Shown: positions 6,405 to 12,972 of the stretch, one piece after another
How the letters are laid out: each line of letters starts with the position of its first letter
Numbering within the stretch: position 1 is the stretch's first letter
Assembly (NCBI GenBank): GCA_018715065.1
Contig: DVMJ01000061.1
Span: forward strand, 1-12,972
Origin: Fimiplasma intestinipullorum
GTDB lineage: Bacteria; Bacillota_I; Bacilli_A; Erysipelotrichales; Coprobacillaceae
Direction of reading: 5' to 3'
DNA: 12,972 bases
Made by a program: the position numbers and the translations under genes
The notes under the pieces: generated by a model
The model's database searches: none
Seen by the model: the letters and a program-made list of their open reading frames with translations, nothing else
What the model was told of the DNA's origin: nothing

Positions 6405-7191
6405 TCCAGTAAGACCAATCGCATGTGAAATTATTGATGTCAAAAAAGAAAGCCAGTCTGAATGGACTTTCAAAGTAAAATCCGATATTAAGCCAAGCCA
6501 TGGACAATTCTTACAGTTATCAATCCCTAAATTCGGGGAAGCGCCTATCTCAGTATCTGCTTACGGTGATGGATGGATGGATTTCACCATTCGTGCTGTT
6601 GGTAAAGTCACTGATGAGATCTTCAATAAACAGCCAGGCGACACTTTATTCTTACGCGGCCCTTACGGACACGGATGGCCTGTGGAAGAACAATTCAAAG
6701 GTAAACACATTGTGATGATCACAGGTGGTACCGGTTTAGCGCCTGTGAGAAGTATGCTCAACAAGTTCTATAATGAAGATGGTTACGTAAAGAGCGTCAC
6801 ACTGATCTCCGGTTTCAAAAACGAAGCAGGCATCATCTTCAAACCTGAACTTGAACTCTGGAAAAATAAATTCACGACACATTACACCCTTGACCGTGAC
6901 AAAATTGACGGCTGGAACGTCGGTTTCGTAACTGAATTAGTCAAGGAAGTGCCTTTTGAAAGTTTTGAAGGTGACTATGAAGTCATCATCGTCGGTCCTC
7001 CTGCAATGATGAAATTCACTGCAATGGAAGCGATGAAATGTGGTGTACCAGTAGAAAAGATCTGGGTATCCTTCGAAAGAAAAATGTCATGTGCCGTTGG
7101 TAAATGCGGTCACTGCCGTATCGACGAGGTATATGTATGCTTAGATGGACCTGTATTTAACTACACGGTTGCCAAAGACTTAATTGACTAG
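6397..7191 (+). CDS. asrB: Anaerobic sulfite reductase subunit B (FAD/NAD-binding)
   Basis: Flavin reductase subunit that takes electrons from NADH and passes them to AsrA/AsrC. The FAD-binding barrel is at about residues 5-100, with EAPISVSAYG (48-57). The NAD-binding fold starts with ITGGTGLAPVRS (108-119), and GPPAMMKF is at 200-207. Near the end C232-x4-C237-x2-C240-x7-C248 matches the [2Fe-2S] site of dihydroorotate-dehydrogenase electron-transfer-type reductases. Length 264 is typical. ATG 6397 lies inside the end of asrA, with GAGGT upstream, so translation is probably coupled. The stop codon TAG overlaps the AGGAGG of asrC. Confidence 0.95.
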   Translation: MNNPVRPIACEIIDVKKESQSEWTFKVKSDIKPSHGQFLQLSIPKFGEAPISVSAYGDGWMDFTIRAVGKVTDEIFNKQPGDTLFLRGPYGHGWPVEEQFKGKHIVMITGGTGLAPVRSMLNKFYNEDGYVKSVTLISGFKNEAGIIFKPELELWKNKFTTHYTLDRDKIDGWNVGFVTELVKEVPFESFEGDYEVIIVGPPAMMKFTAMEAMKCGVPVEKIWVSFERKMSCAVGKCGHCRIDEVYVCLDGPVFNYTVAKDLID

Positions 7192-7203
7192 GAGGACGAG
7201 AGA

Positions 7204-8244
7204 ATGAATCAGGATATTAACGTAAAAAAACTCCGTACAAACTGTTTTAGACAATCAAAAGTACCCGGAGAATTCATGCTTCAGTTACGTGTACCTGGCA
7301 ACTTGATCGATGCCAAATATTTAACCGTCATCCAGCACATTGCCCAGACATGGGGAAATGGAACATTCCATATGGGTACTCGTCAGACCTTAAATGCTCC
7401 AGGTATCAAATATGAGAATATTCCTGCTGTTAACGAATATATTGAAAGCTATATTCGTGAAGTAGAAGTTGAACAGTGTGATGTTGACATGGAAGTTAAC
7501 AATGCTGGTTATCCAACGATCGGTGCACGTAATATCATGGCTTGTATCGGTAATATTCACTGTATCAAAGCCAATATTAATACACAGAAATTAGCACGTA
7601 AGATCGAAAGACTGATCTTCCCTAGCCATTATCACATCAAAGTTGCTGTTGCAGGTTGTCCAAACGACTGTACAAAAGCAAACTTCAACGATTTTGGTAT
7701 CATGGGTGTCAACAAGATCGACTATCATCCAGAACGTTGTATCGGATGCGGTGGCTGTGTGAAAGCCTGTGAACATCACTCTACACGTGTATTATCTTTA
7801 AATGCACAAGGTAAGATCGATAAAGATACTTGCTGCTGTGTTGGTTGTGGTGAATGTGTTCTGGTATGTCCTACCAGCGCTTGGACACGTTCTCAAAAAC
7901 AGTTCTACCGTGTGACTTTAGCTGGTCGTACAGGTAAGAAAGACCCACGTGCAGGTAAATTATTCCTGAACTGGATCACTGAAGAACCATTACTTCAGAT
8001 GTTCGCTAACTGGCAGAAATTCTCTGCTTGGGTTATGGACAACAAACCTGAATACATTCATGGTGGTCACTTGATCGACCGTGCAGGTTACCATAAATTC
8101 AAGGAAATGATCCTTGACGGTGTTGAATTGAACCCTGAATGCTTGGTTGCAGACAACATCTACTGGACAGAAAGCGAACAGCGTTCAAATATGCATCTGA
8201 TTCCTTTGACTAAACATGAGCCAGCTGGACCTCAGAGCAAGTAA
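7204..8244 (+). CDS. asrC: Anaerobic sulfite reductase subunit C (siroheme catalytic subunit)
   Basis: Catalytic subunit for the six-electron reduction of sulfite to sulfide. The siroheme/[4Fe-4S] site is visible as C114-x5-C120 (CIGNIHC) and C152-x3-C156 (CPNDC). A two-cluster ferredoxin insert follows: C179-x2-C182-x2-C185-x3-C189 and C212-x2-C215-x2-C218-x3-C222-P, the latter preceded by two extra cysteines (C210, C211). GTFHMGTRQT (53-62) is the family substrate/siroheme segment. Length is 346. AGGAGG (7190-7195) overlaps the asrB stop and is 8 bases from ATG. A strong terminator lies 11 bases past the stop. The enzyme needs siroheme, which the next operon can make from porphobilinogen. 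Confidence 0.96.
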   Translation: MNQDINVKKLRTNCFRQSKVPGEFMLQLRVPGNLIDAKYLTVIQHIAQTWGNGTFHMGTRQTLNAPGIKYENIPAVNEYIESYIREVEVEQCDVDMEVNNAGYPTIGARNIMACIGNIHCIKANINTQKLARKIERLIFPSHYHIKVAVAGCPNDCTKANFNDFGIMGVNKIDYHPERCIGCGGCVKACEHHSTRVLSLNAQGKIDKDTCCCVGCGECVLVCPTSAWTRSQKQFYRVTLAGRTGKKDPRAGKLFLNWITEEPLLQMFANWQKFSAWVMDNKPEYIHGGHLIDRAGYHKFKEMILDGVELNPECLVADNIYWTESEQRSNMHLIPLTKHEPAGPQSK

Positions 8245-8255
8245 TGACAAAAGAA

Positions 8256-8287
8256 CACGCATCTAGTCCCTAGATGCGTGGTTTTTT
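8256..8287 (+). terminator. Rho-independent terminator of asrABC
   Basis: A perfect 11-bp stem CACGCATCTAG/CTAGATGCGTG (8256-8266 with 8270-8280) closes the loop TCC and is followed by G and six T's (8282-8287). It starts 11 bases after the asrC stop. Confidence 0.92.
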
Positions 8288-8319
8288 ATGATAGAAAAGT
8301 CCCTTTTCTACCATAAAAA
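8283..8319. repeat. Long hairpin next to the hemC promoter
   Basis: TAGAAAAG (8292-8299) pairs with CTTTTCTA (8303-8310) around loop TCC. After one A/C mismatch, TTTTATG pairs with CATAAAA, extending the stem to about 15 bp. It reuses the T-tract of the asr terminator, so both hairpins cannot be complete at once, and it has the same loop (AGTCCCT core) as that terminator. It overlaps the -35 region of the probable hemC promoter and could be an operator, a backup terminator or chance. Confidence 0.5.
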
Positions 8320-8328
8320 GCGAAACTA

Positions 8329-8337
8329 TGCTAGAAT
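8329..8337 (+). promoter_or_regulatory. Probable extended -10 of the siroheme operon
   Basis: TG-C-TAGAAT (8329-8337) fits an extended -10 element about 30 bases before the hemC start. No good -35 box is present at 16-18 bases, where the arm of the upstream hairpin lies. Extended -10 promoters can work without one. Confidence 0.4.
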
Positions 8338-8367
8338 AGTAGCAGATTGTAACAAGGGGGAAATTGT

Positions 8368-9267
8368 GTGAATATTATTATTGGTTCAAGAGGGTCTAAA
8401 CTGGCCTTGGCGCAATCCAGGCTCGTCATCAATAAACTCAAACAAGCTTATCCGATGCATGATTATGAGATCAAGGTCATCAAAACGCGTGGGGATCGCA
8501 TTTTAGATCGTCCGCTGGATCAGATTGGCGAAAAAGGCGTTTTTACGCAGGAAATAGAAAATGCCTTATTATCCGGTGAGATCGATCTTGCGGTTCACAG
8601 CATGAAAGATATGCCTTCTGTCTGTGGCGAAGGTCTGATGTTTGTCGGTACGATTCCGGCCGAAGACAATCGTGATTGTCTCATCCTCAACCACGGCCTG
8701 ACCCGGCTGGAAGATCTGCCTTTGGGGGCCCGCATCGGTACAGGCAGCAAGCGGCGCGCTTTCCAGCTCAAAAAACTGAGAGATGACCTTAAAATCGTCA
8801 ACATTCGCGGGAATGTCGAAACGCGACTGGCGAAGATGAAAAGTGAAGATCTAGATGGAATCGTTTTAGCGGCAGCCGGTTTAAAGCGATTGAATCTAGC
8901 TGATCGAATCAGTACGTATTTCAGCTATGATCAGATGGTTCCTGCCTGTGCACAGGGATGCCTTGCTCTCCAGATCAAAGAAGGCGCTTATGTCCAAAAA
9001 CTGCTTAGCACCATTACAGATCCACTCGCTACCTTAAAGATGGAACTGGAACGTCTCTTTTTGCTTCAGGTTGAAGGAAGCTGTCATATCCCTGTCGGTG
9101 CAGCGGCCATTATTCAGGATGAAACGGTTTCCTTTTATGCCGTGCTCGGTGATGAAGACGGGAAGACCTTGATTCAAACCCATCGCACCTTCCCGCTGGA
9201 CAATGCCACGTTCGAAATTACTACACTTGCCATGAATATGAAGAAAAGGATTGATGCTCATGTCTAA
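8368..9267 (+). CDS. hemC: Hydroxymethylbilane synthase (porphobilinogen deaminase)
   Basis: Polymerises four porphobilinogen units to hydroxymethylbilane. Family motifs are GSRGSKLALAQ (6-16), TRGDR (40-44), HSMKDMPS (77-84) with catalytic D81, IGTGSKRR (123-130) and NIRGNVETRL (145-154). C239 in EGSCHIPVGA is the cysteine that holds the dipyrromethane cofactor. PACAQGCLALQ (192-202) departs from the usual P-x-GQGALA form. Length is 299, near the family norm. The start is GTG 8368, with AAGGGGG (8354-8360) 7 bases upstream. It begins a three-gene operon and overlaps the next gene by 8 bases. The product would feed siroheme (and possibly cobalamin) synthesis; hemA, hemL and hemB are absent from the window. 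Confidence 0.95.
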   Translation: MNIIIGSRGSKLALAQSRLVINKLKQAYPMHDYEIKVIKTRGDRILDRPLDQIGEKGVFTQEIENALLSGEIDLAVHSMKDMPSVCGEGLMFVGTIPAEDNRDCLILNHGLTRLEDLPLGARIGTGSKRRAFQLKKLRDDLKIVNIRGNVETRLAKMKSEDLDGIVLAAAGLKRLNLADRISTYFSYDQMVPACAQGCLALQIKEGAYVQKLLSTITDPLATLKMELERLFLLQVEGSCHIPVGAAAIIQDETVSFYAVLGDEDGKTLIQTHRTFPLDNATFEITTLAMNMKKRIDAHV

Positions 9268-10684
9268 AGTCTATTTAGTAGGAGCCGGGTGCGGCTCTCT
9301 TGATCTTTATACTGTTAAAGCCCTCGAACTCATTCAAAATGCCGATTGCCTCATTTACGATCGTTTGGTTGATCCTCAGGTGCTGACTTATACAAAACCA
9401 GACTGCGAACAGATCTATGTCGGTAAGCAGGCTGGAAACCATACCCTGCGACAGGAAGAAATGAACGCTTTGTTAGTGGAAAAAGCCAAAGTCTATGAAA
9501 TGGTCGTGCGTCTCAAAGGGGGCGACGTCTACGTTTTTGGCCGCGGCGGTGAGGAAGGACTCTATCTCAAAGATCACGGGATCGACTTTGAGGTCGTGCC
9601 TGGCATCAGCTCCGCGATTGCCGGACTGGCTTATGCCGGTATTCCTATCACCCATCGGGGCATCTCTCAAGGTTTCCATGTCTATACGGCTCACAGTAAG
9701 GACAATACCCTTTCCCATATGGATTTCAAGACAATGCTGCCAGATGATCAGACTTATGTCTTTTTAATGGGGCTTTCCCAGCTGCCACGCATTGTTGAAG
9801 GACTGTTAACTGCCGGAAAAGCCAGTGATACACCGATTGCCCTGATCTCACATGCAAGCCTTCCAGCCCAAAAGACATTAGTATCAACATTGGCACAGGT
9901 GATTGCGGATTTTAATGAACACCCGCTCACCTCGCCTTTATTGATCGTAGTTGGGAAGGTGGTCCATTTACGGGAAAAACTGAATTTCTTTGAAAACAAA
10001 CCGCTCTTTGGTCGTTCGGTCCTTGTCACGAAGATTGGTGAGGAACCATCCATCATCAGCCTGACAGCCAGAGAAAATGGAGCAGCTGTCAAAGAGATCC
10101 AGACCGGTACCATTACCTACATGGATCAACCGCTGCCCGATCTCAAGCAGTATCAATGGCTGATCTTTACGAGTCGCCATGGTGTCCATGGATTATTTAA
10201 GCAACTAAAAAAACAAAAGGTCGACTTACGTCAATTAGCCGGATGCAAGATGATGACAATTGGTCAAAAGACATCAGACGCCCTTTGGGAATACGGCTTT
10301 TGCAGTGATTGGATGCCGCAATCTGCCAATAGTCTTGCCATGAATCAGGAAATCAACGAGCAGCTGCAGGGAAGTCACAGCCTGCTTCTCAAAGGAAATC
10401 ATCCTACCAGTCTCAAGGGATTTACCGATCAGCTGCAGGTCTATACCAATACAGTCACCGCCATCGAGAGCGAAGAGACGCATTATGATTACGGCTGTTT
10501 TAGTTGTGCCTCATCCGTACAACGCTTGCATGCAGCCACTTCTATCCGCTTTGATTGCATCATCTCTATCGGTCCAAAAACAAGTGAAGCCATTCGCCAA
10601 TGCTATCCGAACACTCCTATCATCGAAGTCTGGACAACTACCAAACAGGCCATGGTTCAAGCCATGCTCGAGGATGCCCAATGA
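9260..10684 (+). CDS. cobA-hemD: Fused uroporphyrinogen-III C-methyltransferase / uroporphyrinogen-III synthase
   Basis: Two enzymes in one chain of 474 residues. The N-terminal part (1-245) is the SAM-dependent methyltransferase that makes precorrin-2: KVYLVGAGCGSLDLYTVKAL (3-22), VRLKGGDVYVFGRGGEE (83-99), VPGISSAIAG (113-122) and GIPITHRG (127-134). The first loop is unusual, with GAGCGS where GAGPGD is common. The C-terminal part (about 248-474) is HemD, which closes hydroxymethylbilane to uroporphyrinogen III: LIFTSRHGVHGLF (301-313), SLLLKGN (374-380) and IISIGPKTSEAI (434-445). ATG 9260 is chosen because AAAGGA (9245-9250) is 9 bases upstream; in-frame TTG 9251 and ATG 9254 are too close to it. 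The order catalyses two consecutive steps, and such fusions are known in some Clostridia. It overlaps hemC by 8 bases and the next gene by 4 (ATGA). Confidence 0.93.
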   Translation: MSKVYLVGAGCGSLDLYTVKALELIQNADCLIYDRLVDPQVLTYTKPDCEQIYVGKQAGNHTLRQEEMNALLVEKAKVYEMVVRLKGGDVYVFGRGGEEGLYLKDHGIDFEVVPGISSAIAGLAYAGIPITHRGISQGFHVYTAHSKDNTLSHMDFKTMLPDDQTYVFLMGLSQLPRIVEGLLTAGKASDTPIALISHASLPAQKTLVSTLAQVIADFNEHPLTSPLLIVVGKVVHLREKLNFFENKPLFGRSVLVTKIGEEPSIISLTARENGAAVKEIQTGTITYMDQPLPDLKQYQWLIFTSRHGVHGLFKQLKKQKVDLRQLAGCKMMTIGQKTSDALWEYGFCSDWMPQSANSLAMNQEINEQLQGSHSLLLKGNHPTSLKGFTDQLQVYTNTVTAIESEETHYDYGCFSCASSVQRLHAATSIRFDCIISIGPKTSEAIRQCYPNTPIIEVWTTTKQAMVQAMLEDAQ

Positions 10685-11844
10685 TCCCAATCTTACTTCA
10701 ACTTAAAGAAAAAAAAGTGCTGATCGTTGGCGGCGGAAAAGTGGCCCTACGTAAAGCAAAACAAATGCTGCAGGAGCAAGCCGATGTCACGATCCTCAGT
10801 CCTGACATTGATCCAGCCTTCAAAAATTTACCGATCCATTACATTCAGGATGCCTTTATGCCGCCTTACCTGGACGGTTATTTTCTGGTTTATGCCGCCA
10901 CCGATGATGCCTCGATCAATCATGCCATTGTTCAAGAGGCCAGCCAGAGACAAATGCTTTGCGGCAGTGCAACAAGAGATAGTGAGGCTGCTTTCTATTC
11001 CATGACAGCACGCGAAAACGATGACTTCATGCTGGCCCTTTCCAGTAAGGCGCGGTTCCCTTACCTGAAACCCGTTGCTGATGATCTCATGAACGAACTC
11101 GAAACCAGACACCCCCGCATGAGCCGTCTCTATCAGTTAAGACCACTGCTGCTCTCACAGATTGAAAATAAGCAAGACTACTTTCAGCTGCTTTACCAGG
11201 CACCTCAATTCCTGGTCGACTCCCTCTATGAGATCCTCACACAAAAAAAGGGACATCTCTATATCTATCATCATAATGATCCTGATCTGGTCAATGTTCT
11301 TAACCCCAGCCATCTACAATCCCCTTATCTCATCCTATCACTCAAAGCCTTGGAAACATATCAGCTGCTTTTTCATCTTCCAGAAGTCCACTGGACCATT
11401 CATCCGCTGGTGCTTTATCAAGGTACCATCCATCAGCGCATCCTCAAGATGACGCAATTTCCATCTGTGACCCACTTAAAGCCTCTCATTGCAGATAAAG
11501 ATACGCTAAAACGCATTATTTCGCTTTATCGAACGGATTCACGTCGAAGATATTACATTATCCATCAACGGACAAATCCACTTCTAAAGCGCGATTTTGA
11601 AGTTTTATTAGAAGATAACGAAACATTATACACTCTCGCAGATGAGATTCATTCCTATCCCAACAAGACCACAGTCATTCCGTTTCTTGTCACCAAAGGA
11701 ACACATTTTGAAGACATTCAAAAAGATGTCCAAACTCAGCAAGAAAGCGGTCTGGACATCCGTCTGGAAGAAACCTTGTTGGCTAGAACTGATATACAAT
11801 ACGAACTGCTTACGCAGCAGGATCTAAATCCAGATCTGCAATAA
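10681..11844 (+). CDS. Fused precorrin-2 dehydrogenase / CbiK-like class II chelatase
   Basis: Likely finishes siroheme: NAD-dependent oxidation of precorrin-2 to sirohydrochlorin, then Fe insertion. The chain is 387 residues from ATG 10681, which overlaps the previous stop (ATGA). The N-terminal part (1-165) is Met8/CysG-like: VLIVGGGKVALRKAKQML (13-30), VYAATDD (70-76) and LALSSKARFPYLKPVADDL (118-136), a variant of the usual AISTGGxSPxLA. The catalytic Asp of NVVD-x-P appears replaced (SATRDSE; T98 at the aligned place, D100 nearby). The C-terminal part (about 190-370) resembles CbiK/CbiX: IHPLVLYQGTIHQRI (240-254), YIIHQRTNP (292-300), VIPFLVTKGTHFEDI (332-346). Histidines H295 and H342 match the two metal-binding His of CbiK, while the Glu ligand position is Ile250. 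Fe rather than Co is inferred from AsrC nearby. Chelatase assignment is by eye. Confidence 0.8.
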   Translation: MIPILLQLKEKKVLIVGGGKVALRKAKQMLQEQADVTILSPDIDPAFKNLPIHYIQDAFMPPYLDGYFLVYAATDDASINHAIVQEASQRQMLCGSATRDSEAAFYSMTARENDDFMLALSSKARFPYLKPVADDLMNELETRHPRMSRLYQLRPLLLSQIENKQDYFQLLYQAPQFLVDSLYEILTQKKGHLYIYHHNDPDLVNVLNPSHLQSPYLILSLKALETYQLLFHLPEVHWTIHPLVLYQGTIHQRILKMTQFPSVTHLKPLIADKDTLKRIISLYRTDSRRRYYIIHQRTNPLLKRDFEVLLEDNETLYTLADEIHSYPNKTTVIPFLVTKGTHFEDIQKDVQTQQESGLDIRLEETLLARTDIQYELLTQQDLNPDLQ

Positions 11845-12766
11845 CTTCAGACAATGCCTTGGCGCTGGCCTGAAGTTTTTTTGTTTCATCATCATTTAAA
11901 TAAAGATCGACAACCATCTCTACCCCATTTTGACATAGCACACTTGGAATGCTCAAACAAAGATCACTGATGCCAAACTGCCCAGTCATCAAAGTAGATA
12001 CAGGCAGGATCGTATGCTGATTGCGAACGATGGCCTCCGCGATCCGTTTGACTGCAACCGCAATCCCGTAATAGGTCGCCCCTTTCCGTTTGATGATCTC
12101 ATAGGCACTGTCACGAACATCTTCATAGATCTCCTGCATGACCTCCTGATGATGATTAAAGGAGCCACGCAGCTCGCTGAAATGATTAATATGAATCCCG
12201 GCGACCATCGCCTGGCTCCAGACAGCCAGCTCGCTATCCCCATGCTCACCAATGATATATGCATGAATATTGCGGCTATCAACGTTTAAACGCTCACCTA
12301 AGAGATATTTAAACCTGGCCGTATCTAAGACAGTTCCTGAACCAATCACGCGGCTAGCAGGAAATCCTGAAAGCTTATAGGCCACATAAGTTAATATATC
12401 GACTGGGTTAGATACAATCAGTAAGATTCCTTCACAGTTCTGAGCCTTGATCTTTGGAATGATGTCCTTAAAAATCGCAACATTCCGTTTGACCAGATCC
12501 AATCGGGTCTCATCCGGTTTCTGATTCGCACCGGCTGTAATAATAATTAAACCGGCATCCTTTAAGTCACTATAATCACCTGCATAGATCTTCATCGGTG
12601 CTAAATAACTTGTTCCATGACTAAGATCCATCGCTTCGCCAATGGCTTTCTCACGATTGGCATCAATCAGTACCATCTCAGAAAATAGCCCGCTTTGAAC
12701 CAGACTAAAAGCACAGGTTGCCCCAACAAAACCACAACCGATCATACCTACTTTTTGTATATTCAT
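11810..12766 (-). CDS. ldh: L-lactate dehydrogenase
   Basis: Reduces pyruvate to L-lactate with NADH, regenerating NAD+ in fermentation; cytosolic tetramer. The Rossmann motif GCGFVG is at residues 10-15, and D35 (LIDAN) selects NAD. AGANQKPDETRLDL (78-91) has the Gln that marks lactate rather than malate dehydrogenases and the catalytic loop Arg. D148/R151 are in VLDTARF, and the proton-relay His175 in IGEHGDSE. Length 318 is typical. GGAGG lies 6 bases before ATG 12766. The gene converges on the siroheme operon, and the two coding regions overlap by 35 bases. Its last codons also encode the other strand's terminator hairpin. It lies downstream of, and in the same direction as, a 5S rRNA gene. 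Confidence 0.96.
   Translation of the reverse strand: MNIQKVGMIGCGFVGATCAFSLVQSGLFSEMVLIDANREKAIGEAMDLSHGTSYLAPMKIYAGDYSDLKDAGLIIITAGANQKPDETRLDLVKRNVAIFKDIIPKIKAQNCEGILLIVSNPVDILTYVAYKLSGFPASRVIGSGTVLDTARFKYLLGERLNVDSRNIHAYIIGEHGDSELAVWSQAMVAGIHINHFSELRGSFNHHQEVMQEIYEDVRDSAYEIIKRKGATYYGIAVAVKRIAEAIVRNQHTILPVSTLMTGQFGISDLCLSIPSVLCQNGVEMVVDLYLNDDETKKLQASAKALSEVIADLDLDPAA
11843..11882 (+). terminator. Terminator of the siroheme operon, inside ldh coding sequence
   Basis: AACTTCAG (11843-11850) pairs with CTGAAGTT (11870-11877), closing a 19-base loop with a possible inner GCC/GGC pairing, followed by seven T's (11876-11882). It begins within the stop codon of the dehydrogenase-chelatase gene. 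On the other strand the same bases encode lysines and neighbours near the C-terminus of lactate dehydrogenase (DDETKKLQASAKALSE). Confidence 0.65.
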
Positions 12767-12793
12767 CCAATTCCTCCTTCATCATTCAATTTC

Positions 12794-12820
12794 ATTATGG
12801 ACAGAATCTATCGCTGTCAA
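12794..12820 (-). promoter_or_regulatory. Probable ldh promoter
   Basis: On the minus strand a perfect -35 TTGACA (12815-12820) is followed, after 15 bases, by CATAAT (12794-12799), one change from TATAAT. The spacer is short. A second TATAAT (12825-12830) lies just upstream without a good -35. The leader to the start codon would be about 20 bases. Confidence 0.5.
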
Positions 12821-12864
12821 CCTCATTATAAAGGAACTGGAATGAATTTCCTCTCGATATGCTC

Positions 12865-12889
12865 AAAAAAAGTTAGTCTTTGCTAACTT
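12865..12889 (-). terminator. Terminator of the rRNA operon
   Basis: AAGTTAG/CTAACTT (12870-12876 with 12883-12889) forms a 7-bp stem with a 6-base loop. On the minus strand a run of seven T's (12865-12871, partly in the stem) follows. It lies about 18 bases after the end of the 5S gene and separates it from ldh. Confidence 0.75.
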
Positions 12890-12906
12890 ATAAGCCAAAA
12901 TAAAAA

Positions 12907-12972
12907 GACCTGGCAGCTAGCTATCTTCGCACCGTAGCACTATTGTCGCCGTGATGATGCTTAACTTCTGTG
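12907..12972 (-). rRNA. rrf: 5S ribosomal RNA, 3' part (cut by window edge)
   Basis: On the minus strand the segment reads CACAGAAGTTAAGC at the right edge, the conserved GAA-GTTAAGC block of 5S rRNA, then CGGCGACAATAGTGC and a 3' end GCTGCCAGGTC matching the terminal helix strand. The 5' half lies beyond base 12972. The 3' end could be 12906-12908. A terminator follows at once, as expected for the last gene of an rRNA operon. Confidence 0.85.

Noticed and set aside
9034..9261. Small open frames opposite hemC and cobA-hemD
   Set aside because: They follow the codon phase of the real genes, lack ribosome-binding sites and resemble no family.
10600..10680. 27-residue N-terminal extension of the dehydrogenase-chelatase gene
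   Set aside because: The extension lies within the HemD coding region in another frame, shows no family similarity, and ATG 10681 gives the normal ATGA overlap and the expected MIPILLQL start.
1..12972. CRISPR array, insertion-sequence transposase, toxin-antitoxin pair or phage gene
   Set aside because: No regularly spaced repeats, transposase frames or small gene pairs were seen; apart from the intron fragment the genes are metabolic or regulatory.

Overview
The window looks like the chromosome of an anaerobic, low-to-moderate-GC member of the Bacillota. Shine-Dalgarno sequences are strong (AGGAGG/GGAGG), terminators are of the T-tract hairpin type, and genes are tightly packed. The combination of an anaerobic sulfite reductase (asrABC), a short siroheme operon, an L-lactate dehydrogenase and a group IIC intron fits a gut-type fermenter, possibly Erysipelotrichia or Clostridia. 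The taxon is an inference from gene content and not an alignment result.

Layout, left to right. Bases 1-131 are the 5' end of a group II intron of the IIC type on the minus strand, cut by the window edge. It sits directly after the T-tract of a terminator hairpin (133-178) that ends the minus-strand purA-guaA purine operon (346-3177). The 170 bases between guaA and that terminator hold no gene but contain several inverted and direct repeats. A plus-strand gene for a membrane-anchored or secreted CAP/SCP-domain protein follows (3419-4315). It runs tail to tail, with a 4-base overlap, into a minus-strand LysR-type regulator (4312-5247). That regulator diverges from asrA across a 119-base control region carrying a near-perfect -10 box and alternating GGTA/TACC half-sites. 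asrA, asrB and asrC (5367-8244) form a tightly coupled operon closed by a strong terminator.

A second plus-strand operon starts at 8368: hemC, a fused cobA-hemD, and a fused precorrin-2 dehydrogenase/CbiK-like chelatase. The genes overlap by 8 and 4 bases. Together they cover porphobilinogen to siroheme, the prosthetic group of AsrC, so asr and hem/cob genes form one functional neighbourhood for sulfite reduction to sulfide. hemA, hemL and hemB are not in the window. The siroheme operon ends in a terminator hairpin lying inside the 3' coding end of the convergent ldh gene (11810-12766, minus). Upstream of ldh, on the same strand, is the 3' end of a 5S rRNA with its terminator, so ldh lies just downstream of an rRNA operon.

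Most likely points of interest are the intron placed exactly behind a terminator, the dehydrogenase-chelatase fusion with altered key residues, the operator-like half-sites between the LysR gene and asrA, and the structured guaA 3' region.
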